This document shows positions 1 to 7,558 of a stretch of DNA of 40,188 nt, in pieces. The stretch's first letter is position 1. Each line of letters opens with the position of its first letter. The translations under genes and the position numbers were made by a program. Source of the stretch: Piscirickettsia salmonis LF-89 = ATCC VR-1361 (lineage in GTDB: Bacteria > Pseudomonadota > Gammaproteobacteria > Piscirickettsiales > Piscirickettsiaceae); assembly GCF_000297215.2 (NCBI RefSeq), contig NZ_AMFF02000019.1, positions 1-40,188 of the forward strand. Direction: 5' to 3'. The notes beneath the pieces are model-generated. The model ran no database searches. It had not been told where the DNA came from and was given only the letters and a program-made list of their open reading frames with translations.

Positions 1-289
1 TAAAACCATCACCTCTGACAATGGAACAGAGTTTGCGGGTCATGAGGCCATTTCAAAGATCACTGAAGCAGACTTTTACTTTGCTAGACCTTATCGTTCT
101 TGTGATAGAGGTCTAAATGAGCACACAAATGGTTTGATAAGGCGTTTTCTACCTAAAGGGACAGATTTTAATGAAATTAGTGACAAAGAAATAGCAAAAA
201 TAGAGCATACATTGAACACCAGAAGAAGAGCGAGTTTGAATTATTGCTCACCTAATCATGTTTTTTTAGAGTATTTGATGGCGGCTTAG
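1..289 (+). mobile_element. IS30-family transposase, C-terminal part (cut by window edge)
   Basis: The frame from base 2 to the TAG at 287-289 encodes the last 95 residues of an IS30-type DDE transposase, which cuts and rejoins the element's ends. Seen here: the SDNGTEF motif with a catalytic aspartate near the start, then PYRSCDRGLNEHTNGLIRR, whose glutamate is the third acidic residue in this family, then the family-typical FLPKGTDF. The first acidic residue and the helix-turn-helix domain lie outside the window, so completeness cannot be judged. The visible part has no frameshift or internal stop. The gene runs toward the convergent rep gene, whose stop codon lies 38 bases downstream. Confidence 0.9.
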
Positions 290-296
290 TATAGAG

Positions 297-325
297 TAGT
301 GTTGCACTTCAGATGACGGAGGGCG
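297..325. repeat. candidate right inverted repeat of the IS30-type element
   Basis: The short stretch between the transposase stop and the rep stop contains GTTGCACTTCAGATGACG. Ends built around a TTGCACTT core are common in IS30-family elements, and this sits where the right end should be. The left end is outside the window, so neither the pairing of the two ends nor a target duplication can be checked. The exact boundary is an estimate. Confidence 0.4.
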
Positions 326-326
326 A

Positions 327-2336
327 TTAACTTGCTGCAAGCATTTCTTTAAGCATCGCCAATTTTTCACTACCCTTTTGACGACGCTGTTCAGGGGTAC
401 TATCACATGGTCGCCCTTCGTGCTCAAGATCATCCGCAGGCAATTCTGCTAAAAAACGACTCGGGGTTGTCGCGACTTTTTCACCTTGGCGACGACGCTC
501 CATCACCACAGTAAAATATAAAGCCCGTTGCGCGCGGGTAATACCAACATAAGCCAGTCTGCGCTCTTCTTCGATATTATCCTCATCAATGCTCGTTCGA
601 TGTGGTAGTAACTCCTCTTCCATGCCCACTAAAAACACATAAGGGAACTCTAGCCCTTTTGCTGCATGCAGTGTCATCAGCTGCACTTCATCTTCACTAC
701 CTTCTTCTTGCTGACGATCAAGCATATCAATCAGCATCATCTTCGACACTAGCTCTTGCAATGAAACTTCCTCAGTCTCATTACTTGCAACCATACGCTC
801 TAACCATGCAACCAGCTCTCTGGCATTTTCAACTCGTTTTTCACCGCTTTTAGGCGAACTTGCCGTATCCATCAGCCACAGGTCATAGTCAATGGCGTGT
901 AACATCTCTCGAATCGTTTCAATGGGCCGATTTTTTGCTCGCTCTGCAATTTCACTGATAAAGCGTGTAAATACAGTTAACTTTTCCAAGGCTGCGGCAG
1001 GTAAAACATCAATCACTCCCATCTCATAGCAAGCATCCATCAGACTCACCTCGCGCTTCGCCGCATATTCACCTAAGCCGCGCACTGTCGTCGGGCCAAT
1101 TTCACGCCGTGGCACATTAATTACTCGCAAAAAGGCATTGTCATCATCAGGATTTACCAATAGACGTAAATAAGCCATGATATCTTTAATTTCAGTGCGA
1201 GAGAAAAACGATGTTCCCCCTGTTAAGCGATAAGGCACGCGTTGCTTACGCAGCATTTGTTCAAACATCCGTGATTGATGATTACCACGGTATAAAATCG
1301 CATAATCAGCATAACGCGCACCTTGTTTAAATTTATGACTTAAAATTTCAGCCACCACGCGTTCAGCTTCATTTTCTTCATCACTCGCATAAATGACTTT
1401 TAAAGGGTCACCAAAGCCCAGAGCACTCCACAACTTTTTATCAAATAAATGCGAATTATTAGCAATCAATGTATTCGCACATTTTAAAATACGGCCAAAA
1501 GAACGATAATTTTGCTCAAGCTTAATCACTCTTAAATGGGGAAAGTCCTGCTGTAATTCAGCCAAATTCTCAGGGCGCGCACCACGCCAGGTATAAATCG
1601 ACTGATCATCATCACCCACCACCGTGAGCTGGCCACTTTGCCCAACGAGTAATTTAATTAATAAATACTGACTCATATTGGTATCTTGATACTCATCGAC
1701 CAACATATAACCCACTTTATGCTGCCACTTTTCTAAAATATCAGGCTGATTTTTTAATAATTGTACTGGCGATAAAATCAAATCATCAAAGTCAACGGCA
1801 TTATACGCTTTTAAACAGCGTTGATATTCTTGGTACAGCAGTGCCGCCTTTTGCTCAAATTCATCAACAGCATGATGCAGTGCCTGATCAGCCAAGATTA
1901 AATCATTCTTCCAATTAGAAATTCGTGTCTGTACACGCTCCAAAGCTTCTTTGCTTAAAGTAAGCTCTTGCTCTGAAAGCTCCTTTAATAAAGATAAACT
2001 ATCGGCAGCATCAAAAATGCTCACTCCCGGCTTAAAGCCTAGGGCACGTGCTTCACGTTTAATAATCGTTAAACCTAAATTATGAAACGTCGATACCGTC
2101 AGACCACGCATGTCCTGACGTGACAAATTTTGGCTAATACGCTGTTTCATTTCACGTGCAGCTTTATTCGTAAACGTCACAGCAATAATTCGTTTAGCAG
2201 CAAGGCCGCAGTCTTGAACAAGATGAACAATCTTCTGTGTAATCACCCGTGTTTTACCACTGCCAGCACCTGCCAACACCAATAATGGCCCTTGGCGGTA
2301 ATGCACTGCTGCTCGTTGTTCATCATTTAAGCGCAC
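327..2336 (-). CDS. rep: ATP-dependent DNA helicase Rep
   Basis: This is a superfamily 1A 3'-5' helicase of 669 residues, close to the usual Rep length of about 670. It unwinds DNA and clears proteins ahead of replication forks. The N-terminus MRLNDEQRAAV is the Q-motif region. Walker A is GAGSGKT at residues 23-29, Walker B is VDEYQDT, motif III is VVGDDDQSIYTWRGA, motif IV is LEQNYRS, and the C-terminal motifs include LMTLHAAKGLEFPYVFLVG. The start is GTG, preceded by GAGGGG six to seven bases upstream. UvrD and PcrA are close relatives, but N-terminal wording and length favour Rep. Its stop codon lies directly beside the IS30-type element end. Confidence 0.93.
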   Translation of the reverse strand: MRLNDEQRAAVHYRQGPLLVLAGAGSGKTRVITQKIVHLVQDCGLAAKRIIAVTFTNKAAREMKQRISQNLSRQDMRGLTVSTFHNLGLTIIKREARALGFKPGVSIFDAADSLSLLKELSEQELTLSKEALERVQTRISNWKNDLILADQALHHAVDEFEQKAALLYQEYQRCLKAYNAVDFDDLILSPVQLLKNQPDILEKWQHKVGYMLVDEYQDTNMSQYLLIKLLVGQSGQLTVVGDDDQSIYTWRGARPENLAELQQDFPHLRVIKLEQNYRSFGRILKCANTLIANNSHLFDKKLWSALGFGDPLKVIYASDEENEAERVVAEILSHKFKQGARYADYAILYRGNHQSRMFEQMLRKQRVPYRLTGGTSFFSRTEIKDIMAYLRLLVNPDDDNAFLRVINVPRREIGPTTVRGLGEYAAKREVSLMDACYEMGVIDVLPAAALEKLTVFTRFISEIAERAKNRPIETIREMLHAIDYDLWLMDTASSPKSGEKRVENARELVAWLERMVASNETEEVSLQELVSKMMLIDMLDRQQEEGSEDEVQLMTLHAAKGLEFPYVFLVGMEEELLPHRTSIDEDNIEEERRLAYVGITRAQRALYFTVVMERRRQGEKVATTPSRFLAELPADDLEHEGRPCDSTPEQRRQKGSEKLAMLKEMLAAS

Positions 2337-2533
2337 GTTCTTCCCCTCTTTACTCTAGCCGCTTATTGTACCAAAAGACACTTTAAGCGCTAGCAGTAAA
2401 AATACCCTGTCATATACTTCAACAAGCGAGCCAAATTATAGGGCCTAAACAGCTCTAAAAGCCATTGTTCTGATTGCTCAGCCTGATCAAGATCACAGCC
2501 AAAAAAATTACACAGCAATTAACAGCAATGTAA

Positions 2534-2644
2534 CTTACCAAGCATAAGATAGTCACCAGATTACCTACAGCGCTACCTCAACTTAGCCAAATTTTACAAG
2601 TCGACTATAACAAAGTTGGCTATGATGCCTTTAAAAAACTCTAA
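2534..2644 (+). pseudogene. possible decayed gene tail, unrecognised
   Basis: An open frame of 36 codons begins right after an in-frame TAA, has no start codon, and ends at TAA 2642-2644. The residues read as ordinary protein (LPQLSQILQVDYNKVGYDA), not low-complexity sequence. It could be the 3' end of a lost gene or chance. I do not recognise a family. Confidence 0.2.
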
Positions 2645-2678
2645 AGCAAATACCTTATGACATTACTTTTTATAAAAA

Positions 2679-2722
2679 AATCGCTATCAAATTGCAGTGC
2701 AATCGCTATCAAATTGTAGTTC
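2679..2722. repeat. 22-bp imperfect tandem repeat, two copies
   Basis: Two adjoining 22-base units both begin AATCGCTATCAAATTG. The copies 2679-2700 and 2701-2722 differ at two positions. The sequence then continues with AATT, as if starting a third copy. Confidence 0.8.
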
Positions 2723-2915
2723 AATTCAGCACAATATTATTCAAGCTAACCTTGCCTGACTGCTCTACGCTCACAAGAGTAAAAAAGGACATAGTCACGC
2801 TAATATTCAGCGTTATTTTTAAGAAATAAAAAATAAAAATAGCGTAGATAAAAAGCAAAAAATCATCTTGATCATCTATAACTTCAGCTTAACATTAAAT
2901 TTAAATTTTTTTAAA

Positions 2916-3767
2916 TTAACTTAAATCACCTAAATCATGCGAAAATGGTGAGCAACGCCAGTGATTATGTAATTGCTGACGCCAAACCTCAGGCCAACCT
3001 TGGTGATGTGTGACATTTACAGGCACTAGAACACTACAAGCCGAATCGCCCATGCGTGCTAAAAAGCGCTTAGCAATAAACTTAGGCACAACCTCGTCAT
3101 TAATGCCAATAAAATGTCGCTGTGGTAGTTTTTTAAGTTTTTTTGCAATATCAATCGCGTTTAAAGACTCAGGCATTTGGTCCACTTGATGATGCGTATT
3201 CACAGCATCATGATCTAAATTTCCAGCCAACGTAGTCAGTGCCAAAATATCTGACCGTGATGCGGCAAGTAATGCTGCCACAGCACCACCGCCAGAGTAA
3301 CCAATCAAATGAAACTGCAAATTTGGAAACTTAATTTTTAATAAGTCCAATGCCTGTGAAATACTACTAACCACCTCAGGAGAAAAACGATGGCTAGACC
3401 AATATTTAGCAGTACATAGTGGATTTAATTCAACAGGTGTATACTGACAAGGCCTAGCAATATAGATCACATTAGGCGTGGGGTCACTCAATGCTAACTC
3501 TAACACCATATCATCCCTAGGTGTCGGATTTGCTGACAAACGATAGCGATCCAGCCATGCTAAACCATCTCCTTCGATATAGACCTGTGTAAACTTGATT
3601 TCAGGTGATACTCTATAAACACTTACTAACTGAAAACCACTTGTAGCTAATAGTTCAAAATGAAAGCCTGCACTTTTTGCTTTTTTCTCAGCTCTTTGCA
3701 AATGACTACTACAACCATATAGTACAACAATAATTATTACTATAAATACTTTAAAATATCCATCCAT
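2916..3767 (-). CDS. predicted lipoprotein with alpha/beta-hydrolase fold
   Basis: This is an envelope lipoprotein and probable serine hydrolase of 283 residues. The signal peptide ends in the lipobox VLYGC with the lipidated cysteine at residue 19. The nucleophile elbow is GYSGGG with Ser158, a likely acid is Asp224 in GINDEVVP, and a likely base is His254 or His255 in VTHHQGW. The start at 3767 is chosen because AAAGGA lies eight bases before it. A start 11 codons upstream (3800) has only a weak site and would push a polar stretch in front of the signal peptide. It follows the LysR gene by 56 bases on the same strand, so co-transcription is possible. The substrate is unknown; lipase or esterase-like activity is inferred. 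Confidence 0.8.
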   Translation of the reverse strand: MDGYFKVFIVIIIVVLYGCSSHLQRAEKKAKSAGFHFELLATSGFQLVSVYRVSPEIKFTQVYIEGDGLAWLDRYRLSANPTPRDDMVLELALSDPTPNVIYIARPCQYTPVELNPLCTAKYWSSHRFSPEVVSSISQALDLLKIKFPNLQFHLIGYSGGGAVAALLAASRSDILALTTLAGNLDHDAVNTHHQVDQMPESLNAIDIAKKLKKLPQRHFIGINDEVVPKFIAKRFLARMGDSACSVLVPVNVTHHQGWPEVWRQQLHNHWRCSPFSHDLGDLS

Positions 3768-3823
3768 GCTAACTTTTCCTTTGTTATTTAAATCATTCAC
3801 TCAACTTTTTCTAAATTTAATAC

Positions 3824-4726
3824 CTAACGAATCATAGATAATAACCAATGTCGGAAAATCTGTACTTTTTCTCGTTTTACATCCTGCTCACTGGTTAAGC
3901 ACTCATAGCGTCCTCCCGGGATACTCAGGTCCATTGGAATAACCAAGCGATTTAAATAAACTAACTCATCAATATAACTACGGTTAGCAAGGCCAACTCC
4001 CAAGCCATTACTTGCCGCATGAATCACCTGATTAGAATCTTGAAAAACCATCGTACGATAATCAGCTAAATCATGCTCTTGCCCGGTTAATCCTTTTAAA
4101 TATTGCCGCCAAAGCTGTTTGCGATATACCGTATTCATTAATAATAATGTTGTTTCAGCAGTCAGTTGCTTCGTTTTTGCCACCTCATAATCAGGGTGAC
4201 AAACTAATACTAATTCTTCTTGAAAAATAAAATTACAATGTAATTTTTTCCCAGTAAAATCAGCATCAAAATCTAAGCAAATTACGATATCAGCAGCCCC
4301 TTGCTCCAGTTTACGAATATAATCTTGCCCCTTATAATTTGGCGAACATAAACGCACTTCAATATGTGGGTATTGCTCTTGAAATTCTGATAATTTTGGC
4401 ATTAACCAACGCATAGCAAAAATATTCGGCACGATAACATTCAGCAAATTATTATGCTCATTGGCAAGCAAAAAGTGCTCAGTGGCTTGCTCAATTTGAT
4501 CAAATGCTGCTTGTAAAGTGCGTGCATAATCTGCAGCAAAGGCCGTTAACTCAAGCCTACGCCCCACCTTACGAAATAACTTCACCCCCAAGTAGTCTTC
4601 AAGCTGCTTCACCTGCAAACTCACAGAAACATGTGTTACAAATAATTCTTCAGCTGCCCGAGTAAAATTCAAGTGTTTGGCAGCGCAAATAAATACTTGC
4701 AAAGAGCGTAATGGTGGCAATCGCAT
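3824..4726 (-). CDS. LysR-family transcriptional regulator, GcvA-like
   Basis: This is a 300-residue DNA-binding regulator of the usual LysR length. The winged helix-turn-helix occupies residues 1-65, with LRSLQVFICAAKHLNFTRAA and the recognition helix region HVSVSLQVKQLEDYLG. RRLELTAFA follows and is typical of the GcvA/AmpR branch. The C-terminal 200 residues form the two-lobed effector-binding domain. The start is ATG with AAGGG six bases upstream. No divergent classical target sits next door. The closest candidates are the co-directional lipoprotein hydrolase downstream and the divergent HAD/TPR-like gene 375 bases upstream. The effector is unknown. Confidence 0.9.
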   Translation of the reverse strand: MRLPPLRSLQVFICAAKHLNFTRAAEELFVTHVSVSLQVKQLEDYLGVKLFRKVGRRLELTAFAADYARTLQAAFDQIEQATEHFLLANEHNNLLNVIVPNIFAMRWLMPKLSEFQEQYPHIEVRLCSPNYKGQDYIRKLEQGAADIVICLDFDADFTGKKLHCNFIFQEELVLVCHPDYEVAKTKQLTAETTLLLMNTVYRKQLWRQYLKGLTGQEHDLADYRTMVFQDSNQVIHAASNGLGVGLANRSYIDELVYLNRLVIPMDLSIPGGRYECLTSEQDVKREKVQIFRHWLLSMIR

Positions 4727-4884
4727 ACTATACCCTTAATCTAAACAGATTATATTTACAACAATAAACTGTAAGAAAAAATTACAGACAGTTTAACTTT
4801 TCTGCACTTCATTACAAGTTTTTTATTGACGAACACTCACACCAACAACACTGTATACGTTCCTTTTTTTAAAATTTAAAATTC

Positions 4885-4899
4885 GTACGCGTCGCGTAC
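4885..4899. promoter_or_regulatory. perfect inverted repeat GTACGCG-T-CGCGTAC
   Basis: Seven-base arms are separated by one base. The motif lies 159 bases upstream of the LysR start and 203 upstream of the 5102 start. It could be a protein-binding site, possibly for the adjacent LysR protein, though it lacks the classical T-N11-A layout. Confidence 0.35.
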
Positions 4900-4920
4900 C
4901 TCACTCCATGGCTCGCAGCG

Positions 4921-4943
4921 TGGGATCTTTATTAATGATCCCA
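4921..4943. promoter_or_regulatory. hairpin TGGGATC / GATCCCA with 9-base loop
   Basis: The seven-base arms at 4921-4927 and 4937-4943 pair perfectly around TTTATTAAT. There is no T-run, so it is a poor terminator. It may be an operator or a remnant of a lost element. Confidence 0.35.
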
Positions 4944-5019
4944 AAATATAGAAAATCGATAAGAAACACAGAAATAATATAAATAAATTTTAAAGATCAC
5001 CTTAAACAGTAAAAATTCC

Positions 5020-5049
5020 TTGAAAAAAAAGTTCTTATTGCAATAGAAT
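5020..5049 (+). promoter_or_regulatory. candidate sigma-70 promoter for the HAD/TPR-like gene
   Basis: TTGAAA at 5020-5025 and TAGAAT at 5044-5049 are 18 bases apart, four or five of six consensus positions each. Transcription would begin about 45 bases before the ATG at 5102. It is judged by eye only. Confidence 0.4.
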
Positions 5050-5101
5050 CCAACACTAAACTTAAAGCTTAAGGAAATTTATAAAAGATGGAGTTGAAAG
5101 T

Positions 5102-6406
5102 ATGCCTCTTATGCTCGTTATGGACTTAGACGAAACTGTTTTATCAACACGTCCGGCTCTTTTAAATAGTAATGTTAATTTAACTCCCAGTGTATCCAAC
5201 CCTTATGGAGGTAGTGATGTTTGCTACACTCTAAATAAAAATAAACTAGCTCAACTATTTCGTCGTATAATTAACGCGGATGGAGATATAGCTGTTGTTA
5301 CTGCTTCAAACTTAAGCGCTCAACAAATTAAATATTTTTTTCATGTTGAGTTTAACATTGATTTAAAACTAAGAAATGTATTTAGGGGCCTATCTTTGTT
5401 TTATGGCAGCCAAAAATATAATTTGGATAAAACCCAAACTTTATATCAAATAGCTCACCAACATACACAATTAGACGTTTGTTTTGTTGATAATGCACTT
5501 TTGCATATTCAAAGTGCTTCATGTGCTGGCTTTAAAACTCTTTATGCAGATACAAACTGCATCAGTGGTGAAAATAATCGCTTCATTAACACACTAACGA
5601 TGTTGTCGTGGCGCGCGGCTGGAGACTTCCATCGCCAACATGGAGATTTTCTACTTGCTGCACATGCATTTAATGAAGTCGCTAAAATAAGTGGTCATTC
5701 AAAAGACTGGCGTGAGGCTGGACATTTTTATACTCGAAGTAAAGACTTTAAATCTGTTGCATATACATTTGAGCAAGCAGCTAAAATTGATAATCACCCC
5801 AAGGACTGGCGTATCGCCGGAATTCACTATATTAAAGCAAAAGATTTTAGGTCTGCTATATATACATTTAAAAAAGCGGCTAAAGTAAGTAGAGACGCTA
5901 GAGATCAACGCCAAATAGCAAAATGCTATATTGAAATAGGAGATTTTGAATCTGCTGCACATGCCTTTAGTCAAGCAGCTCAAATCAGTGGTGACCCGAG
6001 AGATCAGCGCCAAATAGCAAAATGCTATATTGAAATAGGAGATTTTGAATCTGCTGCGCATGCCTTTAGTCAAGCAGCTCAAATCAGTGATGACCCGAGA
6101 GATCAACGCCAAATAGCAAAATGCTATATTGAACTAGGGGATTTTGAGTCCGCTGCGCATGCCTTTACTCAAGCAGCTCAAATAAGTGGTGACCCCAGAG
6201 ACCAATGCGAAGCTAAGCGATGTTATGATTACTCTAAGCCTATGCCTCGCCGATCTACTAGAATTAACCATAGCAAGCAGCAACACACAAATGAAAGGCC
6301 TTATACCCCATTTTTTGCTCATTCAAAAAAACAATATTGGCGTAAGGTAAGCCAGCCTACTGGTCAGCGTTATCCTCAAAGGGCCCCTGACTTTACCCAG
6401 CGCTAG
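5102..6406 (+). CDS. HAD-like N-terminal domain plus TPR-like tandem repeats
   Basis: This 434-residue protein has three parts. Residues 1-150 look like a HAD hydrolase: DLDET at 8-12 (nucleophile Asp8, Asp10), Thr67 in VVTASN as motif II, a lysine near 105-110, and VDN at 129-131 as motif IV. Residues 170-367 are six 33-residue repeats of the pattern helix-GDF-helix, TPR-like. The first three are diverged and begin with WR. The last three begin QRQIAKCYIE and are nearly identical. The C-terminus (about 373-434) is basic, polar and probably disordered. The start has GGAG eight bases upstream. No signal peptide is seen. The architecture suggests a phosphatase-like enzyme fused to a protein-binding scaffold, possibly a secreted effector, but the substrate and secretion are unproven. 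I do not recognise a named family. Confidence 0.8.
   Translation: MPLMLVMDLDETVLSTRPALLNSNVNLTPSVSNPYGGSDVCYTLNKNKLAQLFRRIINADGDIAVVTASNLSAQQIKYFFHVEFNIDLKLRNVFRGLSLFYGSQKYNLDKTQTLYQIAHQHTQLDVCFVDNALLHIQSASCAGFKTLYADTNCISGENNRFINTLTMLSWRAAGDFHRQHGDFLLAAHAFNEVAKISGHSKDWREAGHFYTRSKDFKSVAYTFEQAAKIDNHPKDWRIAGIHYIKAKDFRSAIYTFKKAAKVSRDARDQRQIAKCYIEIGDFESAAHAFSQAAQISGDPRDQRQIAKCYIEIGDFESAAHAFSQAAQISDDPRDQRQIAKCYIELGDFESAAHAFTQAAQISGDPRDQCEAKRCYDYSKPMPRRSTRINHSKQQHTNERPYTPFFAHSKKQYWRKVSQPTGQRYPQRAPDFTQR
5609..6202 (+). repeat. six 99-bp in-frame tandem repeats encoding TPR-like units
   Basis: Units start at 5609, 5708, 5807, 5906, 6005 and 6104, each 99 bases. Units four and five differ at three of 99 positions and unit six is also close. 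Units one to three share only the protein pattern. This is a gradient from old to recent duplication inside one gene. The antisense open frames here are shadows of the repeats. Confidence 0.9.
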
Positions 6407-6496
6407 CAGCTGTAATCATAACCATGTTAAAATCAAAGCATTTCAACAATCTACTGCAGCCTTGTTAATAACATTAAGCCACAGCTGAATTAAACA

Positions 6497-6769
6497 ATGA
6501 TTATCCTGATATTTATTATCTTCAGTTACTTTGGCAGCCAGGTTTTTGCCATTCCTGGCTATATTGGCTTTACTGCTTATCTATTGCTCATTATCTTAGC
6601 AAGCTATGCGCGCTTTAGGTTAGGTACAAAAAACCGTTCTGCTTATTGGTTTATGCAACTTTGTAAGTTATCCGGGCTGATTTTGGCCCTACTCGGCATT
6701 TACTATATTATTCACAGTATCCATCACTGTGCAGTGATCAATCGCCAATGCATCTTCCATATCTTATAA
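6497..6769 (+). CDS. small hypothetical membrane protein
   Basis: This 90-residue protein has two or three hydrophobic segments (about residues 2-18, 22-38 and 54-72), with a basic loop ARFRLGTKNR between the second and third. That loop suggests an inner-membrane topology with a cytoplasmic turn. No family is recognised. The ATG at 6497 lacks a good ribosome binding site, which lowers confidence. It lies 90 bases after the HAD/TPR-like gene on the same strand and ends at an inverted repeat shared with the convergent gene at 6807. Confidence 0.45.
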   Translation: MIILIFIIFSYFGSQVFAIPGYIGFTAYLLLIILASYARFRLGTKNRSAYWFMQLCKLSGLILALLGIYYIIHSIHHCAVINRQCIFHIL

Positions 6770-6790
6770 ATTACATATCAAATGCTTATT

Positions 6791-6812
6791 CATTAAGCCC
6801 GCCAGCTTAATG
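6791..6812. terminator. inverted repeat between convergent genes, possible terminator
   Basis: CATTAAGC at 6791-6798 pairs perfectly with GCTTAATG at 6805-6812 around CCGCCA. The right arm contains the stop codon of the minus-strand gene. No strong T-run follows on either strand, so it may be a weak bidirectional terminator or an mRNA-end stabiliser. Confidence 0.4.
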
Positions 6813-7175
6813 CAATTTATGTTCTGGGCAAGGGTCGTAATAGACGGTTAGTTCTTCACCCCAGTCTTTTACTTTGACTAAAGCGACTAAAAATAATAGT
6901 TTAAATGTTTCAGGTTTAGCAATATAAAAATGAACAGCTTCATTGTAATATTGCAGGAAATCATCAAAAGATGCATTTTCTTTAAGATGGGCGAAATCAG
7001 CAATCAGTTCATCTACCCACGCAAACGACTGATTAATCCACGCAGCTTGATCGTCACATAGGTCATCTGGATTAACACTTAGGCCATTAAAATCAAAGTC
7101 TGTACTTTGCAAGAGCGCATAACTCTCAGGATAATGCTCTTGAATGGCGCTAAAAATATATTCAACTGGTTTCAT
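6807..7175 (-). CDS. hypothetical acidic cytoplasmic protein
   Basis: This 122-residue protein is acidic and rich in aromatic residues (DFDFNGLSVNPDDL, FLQYYNEAVHFYIAKPE), with no signal peptide or membrane segment. It looks like a globular helical protein. I do not recognise its family. The start is well supported: AGGAGGG lies seven bases before the ATG at 7175. A perfect inverted repeat at 7246-7262 lies about 70 bases upstream and may be its operator. The strong ribosome binding site suggests it is a real, expressed gene. Confidence 0.7.
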   Translation of the reverse strand: MKPVEYIFSAIQEHYPESYALLQSTDFDFNGLSVNPDDLCDDQAAWINQSFAWVDELIADFAHLKENASFDDFLQYYNEAVHFYIAKPETFKLLFLVALVKVKDWGEELTVYYDPCPEHKLH

Positions 7176-7245
7176 GGCATAACCCTCCTGTCTATAATCA
7201 ATAGTGTAGTGGGTGATACCAGGTTATGCCGAGAGACAAATCCTG

Positions 7246-7262
7246 TGTCCTAATGTAGGACA
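7246..7262. promoter_or_regulatory. perfect inverted repeat TGTCCTA-ATG-TAGGACA, candidate operator
   Basis: Seven-base arms around a three-base centre form a compact dyad typical of a dimeric repressor site. It lies between the 81-residue gene and the start of the gene at 7175, about 70 bases upstream of that start. The cognate regulator is not evident. Confidence 0.5.
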
Positions 7263-7310
7263 TTAACCATACTTCTTGTAAAAAATGTTTTTTTTCAGTG
7301 AATTATAGTT

Positions 7311-7556
7311 TTATCCAAAATCCGACCTAGTAGTAGGCCCATCATGACTCTGAGAGTTCCCTGTACCTTCACCTTGGGAATGGTCAAAAAAGATGGAAGT
7401 GGAAGCTGATGATGTAAACTTATTTTTCTGATCGCCACTCACCATGCGCTCATTAACTAATTCCATGCATTGACTGACACCACTTTCTGTCGATCCATGC
7501 ATTGACTCGGATCCCGTTCGATCCGTTCGAAAAGTCTGTAAATATCCACCTGCCAT
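7311..7556 (-). CDS. small disordered Ser/Gly/Thr-rich protein
   Basis: This 81-residue polar protein has no predicted fold (GSESMHGSTESGVSQ, then FFDHSQGEGTGNSQSHDG). It starts two bases after the stop of the ankyrin gene, so the two are translationally coupled or parts of one broken gene. GAGG lies ten bases before the ATG. A 13-base direct repeat at 7463-7475 and 7495-7507 lies inside it. Two readings are possible: a separate small gene, or the C-terminal tail of the ankyrin protein separated by a mutation. Function unknown. Confidence 0.5.
   Translation of the reverse strand: MAGGYLQTFRTDRTGSESMHGSTESGVSQCMELVNERMVSGDQKNKFTSSASTSIFFDHSQGEGTGNSQSHDGPTTRSDFG
7463..7507. repeat. 13-bp direct repeat CCATGCATTGACT
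   Basis: Two exact copies at 7463-7475 and 7495-7507, 32 bases apart, lie inside the 81-residue gene. The spacing is not a multiple of three, so they are read in different frames. That argues against a protein-level repeat. Confidence 0.7.
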
Positions 7557-7558
7557 AA

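Larger units (their letters stand above)
2337..2915. other. gene-poor spacer with a tandem repeat and a possible gene remnant
   Basis: No intact gene is visible in these 579 bases. They hold a 22-bp tandem repeat at 2679-2722 and a short plus-strand open stretch at 2534-2644. That stretch has no start codon and ends in VDYNKVGYDAFKKL followed by TAA, so it may be the tail of a decayed gene. The part after 2800 is very A+T rich. It must also contain the rep promoter near 2337-2400, but I see no convincing -35/-10 pair. Confidence 0.5.
4727..5101. other. divergent intergenic region with two inverted repeats
   Basis: These 375 bases separate the LysR gene from the plus-strand HAD/TPR-like gene. 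I see a perfect 7+1+7 inverted repeat at 4885-4899, a hairpin TGGGATC/GATCCCA at 4921-4943, a likely promoter at 5020-5049 and a GGAG site before the 5102 start. The GC-rich patch 4884-4925 stands out against very A+T-rich surroundings. No gene is visible. Confidence 0.6.

Noticed and set aside
5699-6112. A 137-codon minus-strand frame with repeated protein units
   Set aside because: It mirrors the plus-strand TPR-like repeats. The plus frame has a good start site and meaningful domains, so the antisense frame is a shadow.
5609-6202. Regular direct repeats that could be taken for a CRISPR array
   Set aside because: Units are 99 bases, adjoining without unique spacers, and in frame inside a protein gene.
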